This document shows, one piece after another, positions 1-11,800 of a DNA stretch of 64,000 nt; within the stretch, counting starts at the first letter, position 1; the number at the start of each line of letters is the position of its first letter. The notes below the pieces were generated by a model that worked only from the letters and a program-made list of their open reading frames with translations, was not told the DNA's origin and searched no databases. Source of the DNA: Rachycentron canadum. Lineage: Eukaryota > Chordata > Actinopteri > Carangiformes > Rachycentridae. Location: NCBI GenBank assembly GCA_038496675.1, contig CM076651.1:14034613-14098612 (forward strand), given 5' to 3'. A program made the translations under genes and the position numbers.

Positions 1-1996
1 GCACTGAATTCTGGTCAGTGTCATTTATGCTGTAATTGGCCTAAGGGTGTAAAGGGCAGCCATGCATCAGAGAAGACAGAGAACTAAGTGGCTTACAATG
101 ACAGCACTCAGAGATTGAAATACAGTTCCAAACTAAATAGAGTTTATAAGCATTTGACCTAACATGCATTATGACTACAAAAATATGGTTATTATTACAC
201 AAATAAATATACACATGCATAAATTAATTCAATTTAATAACAACATATTTCATTCTGTCCCTATTTTTCTAAATAACATAAAAATAAAATGTGTTGTTTT
301 TTAACCTAATTATTTTTATTATGTTTTCAGCCAAGACTGAAGCACAGCATCTCAGAGTTTTAAAATCTATAAAGCAGTCTAAAATCACAGAACAAGAAAA
401 AAATGATTTTAACCAAAAATTAGCATTTACTATATTTGTGCCTGTAACTTGATGATTTGAGAATAATAACTAAATCAGAATGGTTAAAGAACAGTAACCA
501 TTTTATTTTTGACTAGCCCATGTAATTTTTCAGTCTTGTGCACAAACTTAGGAGTACATATGGCAGGATCTATCCATCCATCTAATACAAACACCTGGGT
601 TCCAGATATAACAACATAATCCTACACCTGAGCTTGAAAATCTCTAATAATGCCAGTATTATAATATATAATATAATATAATATAATAGTTCACAGCCTC
701 TTTTCTGATTTAAATTGTGAAAAAAAACCAAGGGTGGTCTGTGTTTGTGTCCCACATGAGTGGCTTCTTACATAGTCTCCCATCATTCATATTCATTAAT
801 TTATTCCACTGTTTACTCATCCAAGGAGCCCAACACACTTCCAACCAATTTCTCCTATTACAGGTGAAGTTGCAGCAAATGTACCGACAAACAGTAAATA
901 TATTATAGACCTAAATTGAAACCATTCACATCCTTTGTAAATTTGAAATCCTAACACCCCACATCTATATGTTATATACAGAATAAACAAGGTATTGGCA
1001 GCAGTTTGAAATGGTTGAATCAAGGGTCACATGAATGATTGGGGTTACACGGGGGATGGGGTTGTTCTGTTCACACTGATATCATAGCTCATTAGAGAAA
1101 TAACCATGGTTTCAATTGATCTCTGTGACCACAAGCTCAAGAGGTTCAGGGTGAATTTGTGAGCCATTGATTTCTATGGCTTATTAAGGTGTGAGTATCT
1201 TACTATACAGAGAGACGTGAAAGTAAGATTACCAGGAAATAGAGGTATTGATTGGGTCAAGAAGTTGGGTCTTACATTTCAAATTCCACCTGGGAGACAG
1301 GATTTGACAATGTTGACTGGAAGATATTCTGATTAGTCCCAATTCCCTTGGTCATGTCTTTTAAAAGAATACAGAAAAATTATCTTTTCTTACAATAAAT
1401 ATTACTGATAATAATACAAAATTTTAGACAGATGAAGCAGAATGGCCTATGTCAGTATTATGTTATTGTGTATTATAGGTATGATGCCACTGCTACCTAA
1501 GTAGCAGCATTTTAATGTTGTACCCGTTGGGTCGCTTAACCAGTGGCATGGCACAGAAAATCTGGTTTCCGCTTTTAATTCATTCATTGTCACACCCATT
1601 TGAATTACTGTATCAATACTAAACTTCTAATGTTTACAATACTAATAACATAAGATTTAAGTCATAATAATTAATAATATAACAATTTATAATAATTTTA
1701 AAAATAAGGGCCCTCACCATATTGGGTAGTTTGCTCTACTATTCTCTTTCCCAACTATACAGCTGTATATAACATTATATTTTATTAAGTGATCATATGT
1801 AAATATGAAAATAACCTATAGAGCTACCTACCACCGCTCTGTCAAATAACATTAGAGAAGTAAAAAGTACAGTTATTATATCATTAGATTTAAATTATAT
1901 AATTGATATTATATATAAACATGTAATTAAAGAGTGAATCCTGAATGACATGAGTGGATGCACTAAGTTACAGTCCATCACTGTCCGTGTTGATGT
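1..1996. other. AT-rich intergenic DNA upstream of tmem9
   Basis: No gene is recognised here. The open frames are short and resemble no known family. Visible structure is limited to an (ATAAT)n-like simple repeat around 657-688, several A/T homopolymer runs, and a small imperfect palindrome at 1484-1549. In human the neighbour on this side of TMEM9 is IGFN1. None of its Ig or fibronectin signatures are seen, so that gene, if retained, lies outside the window. Base composition becomes GC- and CpG-richer from about 1985 to 2320, which is consistent with the tmem9 promoter and 5' leader. Confidence 0.6.
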
Positions 1997-2012
1997 CCGG
2001 CAGGTGGCGCTG
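1997..2012 (+). promoter_or_regulatory. CTCF-like motif near the tmem9 promoter
   Basis: The 16 bases CCGGCAGGTGGCGCTG match 15 of 16 positions of the vertebrate CTCF core (CCASYAGRKGGCRSYR). They lie in a CpG-rich patch about 300 bp before the tmem9 start codon. This is a motif match only; occupancy cannot be inferred from sequence. Confidence 0.45.
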
Positions 2013-2312
2013 TCGCTGCGCGTGTCGTCTGTCCCCCTTGTGTGACGACACCCGGAAGAAGGAAGCGTCAAATTCATTTCTACGTTTTGCCTTCTCAACA
2101 CAACTAGGTGGTGAGCAGCTGCATCCTGGATGCATAACAAAAACATAAACCTCAGCTGCTTGTTTAACGTAAGTTTATCTGTATGATTATATCTGTCCAA
2201 ACGCAGGAATTGTTCGTTTGTTTGACCATCGTTGCGAGATGTTCACCGGACTGCCTGTTGTGTTGTTGACAGATTTGCTGGTGATCGTGCTCACGTCAGA
2301 GCCTGCAGGAAA

Positions 2313-5300
2313 ATGTCTGGTCGGGACGGACCCTGGACTTTTTTTGTGGCCGCACTCGTGATCGTATTTCTGCTGGATGCTGTTGTTTTTGCGCAGGCGA
2401 AGGTAAAAACCCGCAGCTCCACACCTGCAGGACACAAACAGAAACTGCTTGACGGAGCCTTTTAAACAATCATTTCAGTTCCCTCAAAAATGAAGAAAAT
2501 AGCAGAAAGTATTAAAAGCGTTAACATTAATTTCTAAAGGTCTGGAATATTTTGGTAGTTTGCCTTAGGCGGTAATGTTGGTATGTGAAATGTATTGGTA
2601 TGTGATTTTAGCAGTAAAAGCTGGAGAGAGCTAGTATTGCAGACCTTTGAAGCATTCATATGTGGACCTTAAATGGATCAATTACTAAAATTATTGGTAA
2701 GTCCAGGATGTTTTTTTAAAGATTAACTGATCAATCTTAATTAATTAATCAACAAAAATCATTGTTATATACTGACAGACTGTCAGAAATAAGTGTCAGT
2801 AAATAATAATAACTATAGAGCATATCATCTACTACCCTGTATGATTTGGAAGAAATGTATTTCATATCTGTCAGTGGGATTAAAAAAGGTCTTCAAAAAT
2901 TTTAGTAACTTTGTGAACTCAGCAGAAAACACTGGGTTATGAACAATTGTGTTTCTTCCCTTTTAGTAGAAGAGATGATGAAAATGAGGAAAAGAGAAGA
3001 GGAAAATGTCAATGCATTATTAATTTTATAAATCATATACTTTTTTTTGGTTATATTTTCTGGCCAGTAAACTTAGTTGAGAGGGATATAACAACAAATA
3101 AACAACAAGCAGTGTTGAATATATACAATTGAAATGAAAATCATGTAAATCATACAGGTGTTAGCTTAGAAAGCAAAATTTGACATTGTCATTGTAAAGT
3201 AGAATTCATCCATATGAAATTTGGTCAAAATATGTCAATTAGGTTAAAAATGAGAGCAAGAATTCCCAGTGTTTCCAAACAATACATTTATCAAAAGTGA
3301 TGTTGCTGGGCTATTTATCGGCAATACATTTCTGTTTCCACAGTTTTGTACGCAGGAAAGACAAAAAGTGCAGTGTTCAGTGCTCATAAGTTTTTAATGG
3401 ATGGATCAAAGGTGTAAAGACAGATACAGTTTTTTTTAATAAGGGAAACAAAGGACCAGTGATACTAGAAAAAAAAAACAGATGTCTGAGTTATAATGTC
3501 AAATAAGCAGTTGGCTAAGTTTGGGGCCACTTTTGCTCATTTCTTTTGCAGAGCTTTGAGGATGTTCGCTGCAAGTGCATCTGCCCTCCATACAGAAACA
3601 TCACTGGCCACATATATAACCGGAATGTCTCCCAGAAGGATTGGTAAGAAAAACCCTCTCTTTAGACTTAGAACACATCATCAACACATCATCTTTGAGA
3701 TGTTTCTACACCTAGGTTGGAGTCCACCTGTGGTAAATTCAGCTGATCAGATGTGAGATGGAGAGGAACACACCTGTCCATATAAGGTCTCATAGGTGGC
3801 AGTGCATTTCAGAACAAAAAACAAGCCATGAGGTCAAAGGAACTTCCCACAAAGCTCAGAGACAGGGCTGTGTCAAGACGCAGGTCTGTGGAAGGCTTCA
3901 AAATATCAGCTGCATTGAAGGCTCACAAGAGCAAAGTGATTTTTAAGTGGAAGAAGTTTGCGACAATCAGGATTCAAGATGGATGCTTGGCTAAAGTGAG
4001 CAATCACAGAGAAAGGACTTGGTAAGAAAGTTGACCAAGAACGTCTCGAATGGTCATTCTAGTTGAGCTCCAGAGATCATGCGTGAAGATGGAGTTGAAC
4101 TCTTTCGCCTTAAATCCAAGCGCTGTGCCTGTAAGAAACCAGGTACCGATCATCACCCGCCCAATACCATCCCAAGAGTGAAACAAGGTGGCAGCAGCAT
4201 CATGCCGTGGGTTTTTTTTTCAGTGGCAGGGACAGGGGAGACTGGTGAGGGTTGAGGAAAACCTGAACGAGCTATCTCTCAGTAGAACCTAAGCACAGAG
4301 ATATCCGCAATAAAAACAGGTGAGACAGAATGCAGGAGTGACTTTAGGTAAACTCTGTGAATGTCCTTGTGTGGCCTGGGAAGAGCCGTGACTTTAACCC
4401 AATTGACAAATGCCCACTGACGGTCCTCATCCAACCTGACAGAATTGGGGAGAATTTGCAGAGAAAAATGGCAGAAAATCCCTAAAGCCAGGTGTGCAGA
4501 GCTTGTTGTAAGAAGACGGCAGTAAGAAGTAATGCATAAAGGGTCTGGATACTAATGTCAATGTGATAGTTCATCATTTCCTTTTCCATAAATAAATAAA
4601 ACTTAGACTTTGTTATTTTGAGCTATTGCATGTCGTGAGGGGGGGAAATTAATTTGAACAATTTTAGCATTAAGCTGTATCATAACAAAAAGTGAATGGT
4701 CTGAATATATTCTGAATGCACGTAATTACATCACTGCACAATTGTTTTACAGTAACTGCCTCCATGTAGTGGAGCCCATGCCGGTGCCTGGCCATGATGT
4801 TGAGGCTTACTGCCTGTTGTGTGAGTGCAAGTATGAGGAGCGAAGCAGCAACACCATCAAGGTATTATAGATCATTTTCTCTTTAAGAAAAATAACATCA
4901 AGTTAGTTTCTTCATTTAAATGTGCATGTCACAAAAAATGTCACATCAAACATTATGAAGTCCATTTAATTTGTCAACTTAATCAATTGAAAATGTATTT
5001 TAGAGAAACGTGTGCAGGAAAATCAAAGTTTGCAGAGAATTGACTGGCTGCTTCTGCCGTTATGCATCAGAAATGGAAATGCTGACATTCTATCAGCATC
5101 TCAGAACTTTTTAATGTCTAAAACCCAAAAAATGCTCAGGAAATTGTCCTACACACTAACATCTGCATAGTTTTCACAATGAGTTCTGCAAGAGGTTGGT
5201 GCCGACATGTCAGATTCACATTATTTACTTCTAAATGTTTTTTTATCCCGCCTATCCCAGGTAACCATCATTATTTACCTGTCTGTTGTGGGTGCACTGC

Positions 5301-5649
5301 TGCTCTACATGCTGTTTCTGCTACTGGTTGATCCTCTTATCCGCAAACATGACCCCTACACCCAGCCCCTGCACAATGAGGAGGACTCTGAGGTAACCAT
5401 TTAAACAAATAACACATATAATGTATGCTTAAACACATACACAACAGTCACACTTGAATGTGTAGTCCTTGATTTTATTAAATTCTTGGTTTGTGAATGT
5501 GTGTTCAGGAGATGCGCCCGCAGGTGGACAGCAGCCAGGCGAGAGGAAACACAGTGCTGGAGCGGGTTGAGGGAGCACAGCAGCGCTGGAAAAAACAGGT
5601 CCAGGAACAGCGCAAGACTGTTTTTGACCGCCACAAGATGCTTAGTTAA
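2313..5649 (+). CDS. tmem9: TMEM9, endolysosomal single-pass membrane protein
   Basis: Five coding exons at 2313-2402, 3552-3643, 4753-4861, 5261-5392 and 5509-5649 join in phase to a 187-aa protein (human TMEM9 has 183). Exon 1 encodes an N-terminal signal peptide ending near AQA. Residues 31-97 form a cysteine-rich luminal domain with CKCICPPYR and two N-glycosylation sequons (NIT, NVS). The motif MPVPGHDVEAYCLLCEC is almost identical to mammals. One membrane segment spans about 98-120. The cytosolic tail keeps NTVLERVEGAQQRWK and ends FDRHKMLS. Known family role: a late-endosome/lysosome protein, reported as an accessory subunit of CLC chloride/proton exchangers and linked to V-ATPase. The start was chosen because it directly precedes the signal peptide; an in-frame ATG at 2232 is possible but would bury it. 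The downstream neighbour cacna1s matches human synteny. Confidence 0.95.
3660..4722 (+). mobile_element. Decayed Tc1-like DNA transposon in tmem9 intron 2
   Basis: The sequence follows the common fish Tc1 element throughout. There is a 5' segment resembling GGAGTCCACCTGTGGTAAAT near 3719, and a transposase start near 3828 reading MRSKELPTKLRDRAVSRRRS. Later come GGCAGCAGCATCATGCCGTGGG near 4190 and a 3' end near 4700-4722 resembling GTCTGAATACTTTCCGAATGCAC. The transposase frame stops after about 65 codons, and large internal parts, including most of the catalytic domain, are missing. The left terminal repeat is not found, so the 5' boundary is approximate. This is an inactive fossil. Confidence 0.85.
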
Positions 5650-5989
5650 ACTACGGCTAACCTCAAAACAGGATTAGAATAGGTGACATTGATAGGCTCG
5701 GCATTGTCCACTGGCACCAGCTGCAATATTACTAACCTGTTTGCATTTGATGTGCACTCAACTGTCTGAATTAGTATTTCTTCACTAAGAAACATTTAAA
5801 GTCACTGATCTAACAAGCAGATGATTTTTATTTATTATACGTAACACTTCAGGCTAAGTTTAATTACACAAAACCTCCATGTTTGTGCACTCTTAATGAC
5901 TAATAGATTTGCAACGTCTTGATGAAGTAGAAATCTTTTTTCGTCAATTTAGTCTGACTGTGAATAGCCTTTAGGCTTTTTTGTGTTTT

Positions 5990-6012
5990 TTTGTTGTTGT
6001 TGTTGTTGTTGT
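5990..6012 (+). repeat. (TTG)n simple repeat
   Basis: About seven uninterrupted TTG units follow a T-rich run in the tmem9 3' UTR. Confidence 0.9.
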
Positions 6013-6265
6013 TCACTACTTGCAAATATGGTATGATATTTGTTGTGTTTTTCGTTGGAGCATAATTTATGAAGTTACCTCAGGACAGGTAAGCTTTATG
6101 TCTGTCGATGATTAGTTAAGCTGATGGGGTAGAAAGGATACCCTATCTCTGCTGTTGCCAAGCATTGCACATTTCAAAGTTTAGCACTCTCTGTTACTAA
6201 ATGTAGCAGATCATTTATTTATATATAACCATGGCATTTTTAGTGTCATTTGCACTAATAATGTA

Positions 6266-6271
6266 AATAAA
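6266..6271 (+). terminator. Candidate tmem9 poly(A) signal
   Basis: A canonical AATAAA hexamer lies 617 bases after the tmem9 stop codon. It is the first strong signal in this 3' UTR. Confidence 0.5.
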
Positions 6272-7888
6272 GGATTGTACATTTTAGGCTTTGTAATTTT
6301 AAAGCCTTGCTACCTTTTTAAAATAGCCCCAGTATGTGCCTTTTTCTGTTTCTCTCCTTGTGCGTGAGTGAATGAGTTACACCAAACTCCAGTGCAAAAT
6401 TTAGCTCTTAAATGTTGGCACTTCACAGCTTACATAACGTAACAGATCTAAGTTTGGTCAACCAATATATTTTGGCAGGAATGTCATTCACCAAGTTGTA
6501 ATTGTGTTCTTTTGTTTGTTTGTTTTTTTTTTTATTATGGTTTATCTTGAAATTTGCAGTGAACCTGATAGAAAAACAAAACATATATTGTTTAGTGAGC
6601 TAAGTAAAAAGGCCACTTTTCATTCTTATTTTGCACAGGAGTTTGATGTAACATTAACATGCAAAGAGAGAAATGGAGAACGGGGCATTTAACAGAGCTT
6701 TAAAGCCATCCTCACATATATCAAATCTCTGCCGCTGGAGAATATCCTAAATCAGTAAAGCTGCTGATAATGCGGTTAAGTGAGGCAGAATCAGGATGCC
6801 TCATGGCCTTGAAAGGCCCTCGTGTGCATCATTACATGTTTATGTGTCAGTGAATTCCACTTCTCAGTCCAACATTGAAGGTCCCTGTTATGGGATGTTA
6901 ATATGACAAAGGAAAGTACGCTTAATCACATGACCTCACGCACAGTGTGAACTACTGAAGTTTATTTGTCTGTAATGCTTTGTTTCATCACCGTAGTGTT
7001 TTTGATTGACTGATTTAAGTATAAGTTAAAATCACTGGTATCAGTGTTTTGTGTTCATATTTCTCTTAAGCCAAACTGGAGCATTCCACTGCTCGTGTCT
7101 GTACATTCAGCTTGATGTGAAATTAAAAAGAATACTTTGGTTGAGTGCAACATTTTGGTTTATTCGTCTGCATGTTAGAGATTAGGCTGCAGATTTTCCC
7201 CAGTTGGAGTCACTACTAGTTTATTGGCACTAGGGGACGACAGAGGACACAATATATGAGTTGTCTCCTTCTTCTCCAAGGTGTGAAGTGCTGCTTTTCA
7301 CCAAATTAATCCTTACATTTGTTGTGGTTTTCTGCCACTGGGAAAGCTCTCAACTGTTTCCCCTCTGACATGCTCAAGATTGCGTTCAAAAGGTAGCAAG
7401 TGTTTTTATGCAACATGATTATTGTATTCCCAAACCCTCATGAAGCGCCATCCAGACAAATTTCCTTAGAGGGATAATTCAGTTTACTAGCTTTCATTTC
7501 AATTGTGTCATGGTGATATGAACATATTTTGCCACTGTGTTTGAAATACATATATTATGCAAATTCTGCAAAGGATTTAAATGGAGAAACCCCCAGACAT
7601 ATAAACACCTTGAAACTTTGGGATTCTTAGGCAGATCATGTGAAGTCTCTTAATCATTTCTTGCTCTTGTCCAAAGTTTACACTTTCATCCCTATGCTCA
7701 CTGTTTTTTCACAGTTTAGAGTTCAACATCAGTGTCTATCAGTGAAGCAGTTCAGTATGTTTTGAAAGGGAGAGCAGGTGAGCAGGTGGCATTCTGCCAC
7801 TGCAAGACACCCCCCAACTGTCTTGCCCTGCCTTTGTGCTCTGGTCTGCCACTGCTGCCCTGCCCCAACCCCCCTTGACCCCCCCCCC

Positions 7889-8288
7889 NNNNNNNNNNNN
7901 NNNNNNNNNNNNNNNNNNNNNNNNNNNNNNNNNNNNNNNNNNNNNNNNNNNNNNNNNNNNNNNNNNNNNNNNNNNNNNNNNNNNNNNNNNNNNNNNNNNN
8001 NNNNNNNNNNNNNNNNNNNNNNNNNNNNNNNNNNNNNNNNNNNNNNNNNNNNNNNNNNNNNNNNNNNNNNNNNNNNNNNNNNNNNNNNNNNNNNNNNNNN
8101 NNNNNNNNNNNNNNNNNNNNNNNNNNNNNNNNNNNNNNNNNNNNNNNNNNNNNNNNNNNNNNNNNNNNNNNNNNNNNNNNNNNNNNNNNNNNNNNNNNNN
8201 NNNNNNNNNNNNNNNNNNNNNNNNNNNNNNNNNNNNNNNNNNNNNNNNNNNNNNNNNNNNNNNNNNNNNNNNNNNNNNNNNNNNNNNN
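7889..8288. other. Assembly gap (400 N)
   Basis: Exactly 400 N bases are flanked on the left by ten C residues and on the right by ACCCCCACCCC. The round size suggests a placeholder, and the true length is unknown. The flanks are unusually C-rich, so the missing part is probably GC-rich or repetitive. Frames spanning it are meaningless. Confidence 0.98.
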
Positions 8289-8654
8289 ACCCCCACCCCT
8301 ATCCACCAAGCATGGCCTGTCAGTGGTTCACAGTCTAAATTTAAACTACAGCAGGGCCAACTGCTCCTCAAGCCACTCTGGGCTCCTGTTATTTTTCCCT
8401 GCCTAAGGGGGGGCTTTTTCTGTCAGATGCCCTCAGCCAGGAAGAGAGGCCCGTGGCTCTGTGTAGGGAGACGGACTCAGAGGGAGAGGAGAAGAGGGGG
8501 AGAGAGGTTGGTGGAGGAGTGCACACAGGATTGGCAGGTCAGGAACCAAGGGGCCTTCACAACAGAGGGGTATAGTGTGCCACAGTTTGGGATTATACAG
8601 TGAGAGGACTAATTTCCTGTGGACTGGGAGCTCTGCTCAGGTGAGAGTACCAAG
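8289..8654 (+). promoter_or_regulatory. cacna1s 5' flank and leader
   Basis: This GC-richer, purine-rich stretch runs from the gap to the cacna1s start codon, with a GA-rich block around 8470-8510. The transcription start is not visible as a clear TATA box. It probably holds the 5' UTR and part of the promoter of the muscle channel gene, the rest being in or beyond the gap. Confidence 0.45.
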
Positions 8655-8851
8655 ATGGCGGCCAATGGCGAGGCGGTCAAGCCAGTCATCATGAATGAAG
8701 AGGAACTGAAGAGGAAACAGAGGGAGAAGCTGAAGAAGCTACAGGCCACGGGGGGTAACCCTCGGCCCGCAAGATCCCTCTTCCTCTTCACCCTCAAAAA
8801 TCCTTTCCGCAAGGCCTGCATCAATATCGTAGAGTGGAAGTATCCTTTATA

Positions 8852-8891
<40 letters not shown>

Positions 8892-11800
8892 ACAAACTGA
8901 TGTTTACAGTATACATACACAACACTGTTTTAGTAGACACTAATCTAAAGTTATTAAACATGCTTATCCAGGCTTGCTAATATCTGAGAAGGTGATTTTC
9001 ACTTGTGAATATACAATATTTAAGATCCTCAAGCTATTACACAGTTATTGCAGTGTGTAATGTTGTGGTTAAGAACACTGACAGCTTGTGTACACAGAAA
9101 TTATATGTGTGCATGGTGTGAATTATCAGCCATGTAGTCCACCTGCAATGAGCCTGGCAAAGTCTCTTTCAAATCTGTGTTAAGGCAGTCCCGGGGGTGT
9201 AAAGACTTTTGTTATGTGTCTGTCCGCCCTGTGTCAAAGTCAAGTTTGTAGCCCTCATATTTTCACGCAGAGAGCTTCTTAAGCTTATCTCTTTATATCT
9301 GACATATAAAAGCAATTAACAGAGTTTCCGTCTTAGTGTCCTGACATGCTGCTTTAATGTGGAAATAGTTGCACTGCAATGCTGGCCTGACACTTTAACA
9401 GAAGGCAGGCTGCTGAGTGATGTTATGGCCCCTATAGGGGGTTTCCTGCTTTTAGCCTGATGTCCATTCCTGGATATTACATGTTTCCCAATTGTAATAG
9501 AATAAGTTGATCATATTTCTTCCAGTAATTGCATCCTTATTTTCACATCTTAAATATGACATGCACAAACATATAGAGTTGCATAGTTGTGCATTTTAAA
9601 ACGTCATGATGGTGTAAATATGGATATTGAACTGTATCTCCACATATATTGCAGCAGTTTAATCACATCGGTATGTGATATTATAACAAAGGACACTGCT
9701 GCTGTAAATAAAGCAAAATAACAGAAATTGACTAAAACTACTCAAGTGCTACTTACAGTACTAAAATTGTTGCTCACAGACCTAAGAAACAATAACTACC
9801 TCATAGAATAACCAAACAGTTTTATTCCTGATGAGTAGTCTGAGTTTAAATGGTTTGGTCATATTCTTGGGCTGTGCAGCTGTCCCGCGGCATCACAGAG
9901 ACATGATGCTGACCTGGCAGGGGAATTCCCTTACAGAGCCCCCTATGGTTGAGAATGAAGCAGCACAGCAGACAAGATTACACTGACTGTGACCGCTCTG
10001 CTGGTTACCCGATGAGTTGGTTTCGGGATGATGTTTCATGCAGCATTTAGAGGCACTAATCAGTGGCTGTTGTTTCATATATTTTGTTACATTACATCAC
10101 AGAAACTACACATGAATGTTGAATATTTATTCTATAGATTTCTATTTTTAAAAAATGACCATCTATTACACAAATATTATCAGCACTATTATTGTTATGA
10201 TGCTGAACTTCCCCATTCAGAACTTTTGAGATCATCATTCTATTGACCATCTTTGCAAACTGTGTTGCTCTGGCTGTGTTTCTGCCCATGCCTGAGGAAG
10301 ACAGTAATAACACCAATTCAAGCTTGGTGAGTATGAGTATGGGCTTTTCATACTTTCTTTGATGTATGTGTCAGGACTCTATGTGGAACCAGTATGTTAT
10401 CTAGGCAGCTGTGGTCAACAATTTAATGTGTTTGAGTGCTTTAGTCATGTTGCTGTTTCAGCTGGTCACTGATCTAAGTGCCAAGTTCCATTTAAATGCC
10501 TCCAGACACAACTCAGTTCTTTATCTGGAGTCCCATCTGTGTCTACAGAGGAATGTGTCATCAAACTAATTTTGCCTTCAACTTCAACTGTGATTAGTTT
10601 ATTCCTCTCTGATCAGAACATACCTAACTTCATGTACTCTGAATATTATGTGTGGAGTTTTAACCTAAATGGATAAAAGCCAGGGAACACAAAGATGTGC
10701 AGATGTGTTTGATTTGAAACACACATGTACAATCTTTTTATACTGAGCTCATCATATCTGAGTTGATGGTTCACATTAACTCTCTGACATGAATTCTAAA
10801 AACATGTATTCTGCCTATAAAGTTCAAGTAGATTAAAGTTCCTCTGTTAAGGTTTAATTCACTAGATGGCTCCATTGTGTAAACTAGCTGGTGGAAGACT
10901 TGACCCCTGGAAGTCAATGGTGTGTGTCCATGCATTACTATATTTGAACTTCGTAGGTGTGTGTTCATACTGCTGTAAGGCTGTGGATAATGTATTACAA
11001 ACTGAAACTGGATAATACAACCAATGGAACATATCAGTAAGCAAAACATGTTTGCTTCAATGACATATCATTAAATATCTTGTCTAGAGAATGGAGGTTG
11101 TATTGACACAGGTGTTATTAGGGAGGTACTGGGGAGGCTGTTTTGAGAGTCTTGATATGTGGATCATGGTCTCTGAGAGGCCTGACATCCAGTGTAAATA
11201 ACACTCATCATCATATAGCACCTGTAGCCAGCCATCACATATTATCTTCTATGCAGTCAATAAACTCCATACATGACTAGGTTAAAGCTAATATGCATGT
11301 TGGCGGTACATACCCACCTGACCTACACACCAGCCAAAATCATCAAGTCATCAGGTGTCTGAACCTAAAACTGACCCCATATATTTTCTTTGCTTTGGCC
11401 TCCTTGCCAAATATTTCCTGCTTCTCAGTGTGTCGATGTAAGAGGAGCTTGTCAAAAAAACCCACCCCCCTTTTCTGTCAGAAGTAGGTCGGCACGGACA
11501 GCGTCACCCCACCTATGCAGGTGGATAGTGAAGAGTCTGCCAAAGTTGTCTTATGTTACCACACTCATACTATGCTCATAAAATATGATGGTTTCTAGCA
11601 ATGTAGAAGCACAGCTCTACTTTTTTCCCCACTTGCTATAATTTGAATTATAAAATTTCTTATGTTTATAAATGTGTTATTGTTAATGGATGCACAGTTG
11701 GCCTTGGAGGTTCTTATTGATTAGGGGCTTGGGGGCTGCTGCTGGGTGGTTCAGCCAAACATTATTGACCTGATTTGTGTAAAAGGATGAAAAGGAAATT

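Larger units (their letters stand above)
5650..7888. other. tmem9 3' UTR and tmem9-cacna1s spacer
   Basis: This holds the tmem9 3' untranslated region (candidate poly(A) signal at 6266-6271; an ATTAAA at 7122-7127 could serve a longer form), a (TTG)n run at 5990-6012, and ordinary AT-rich spacer. In human the small bHLH gene ASCL5 lies between TMEM9 and CACNA1S. No basic helix-loop-helix frame is visible on either strand here. Confidence 0.6.

Noticed and set aside
3828..4025. Transposase-like frame as a functional gene
   Set aside because: Only the N-terminal DNA-binding part remains and the frame breaks quickly; reported as part of a Tc1 fossil instead.
7739..8603. Long open frames on both strands across 7739-8603
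   Set aside because: They are open only because they run through 400 N bases; the real residues at both ends match nothing.
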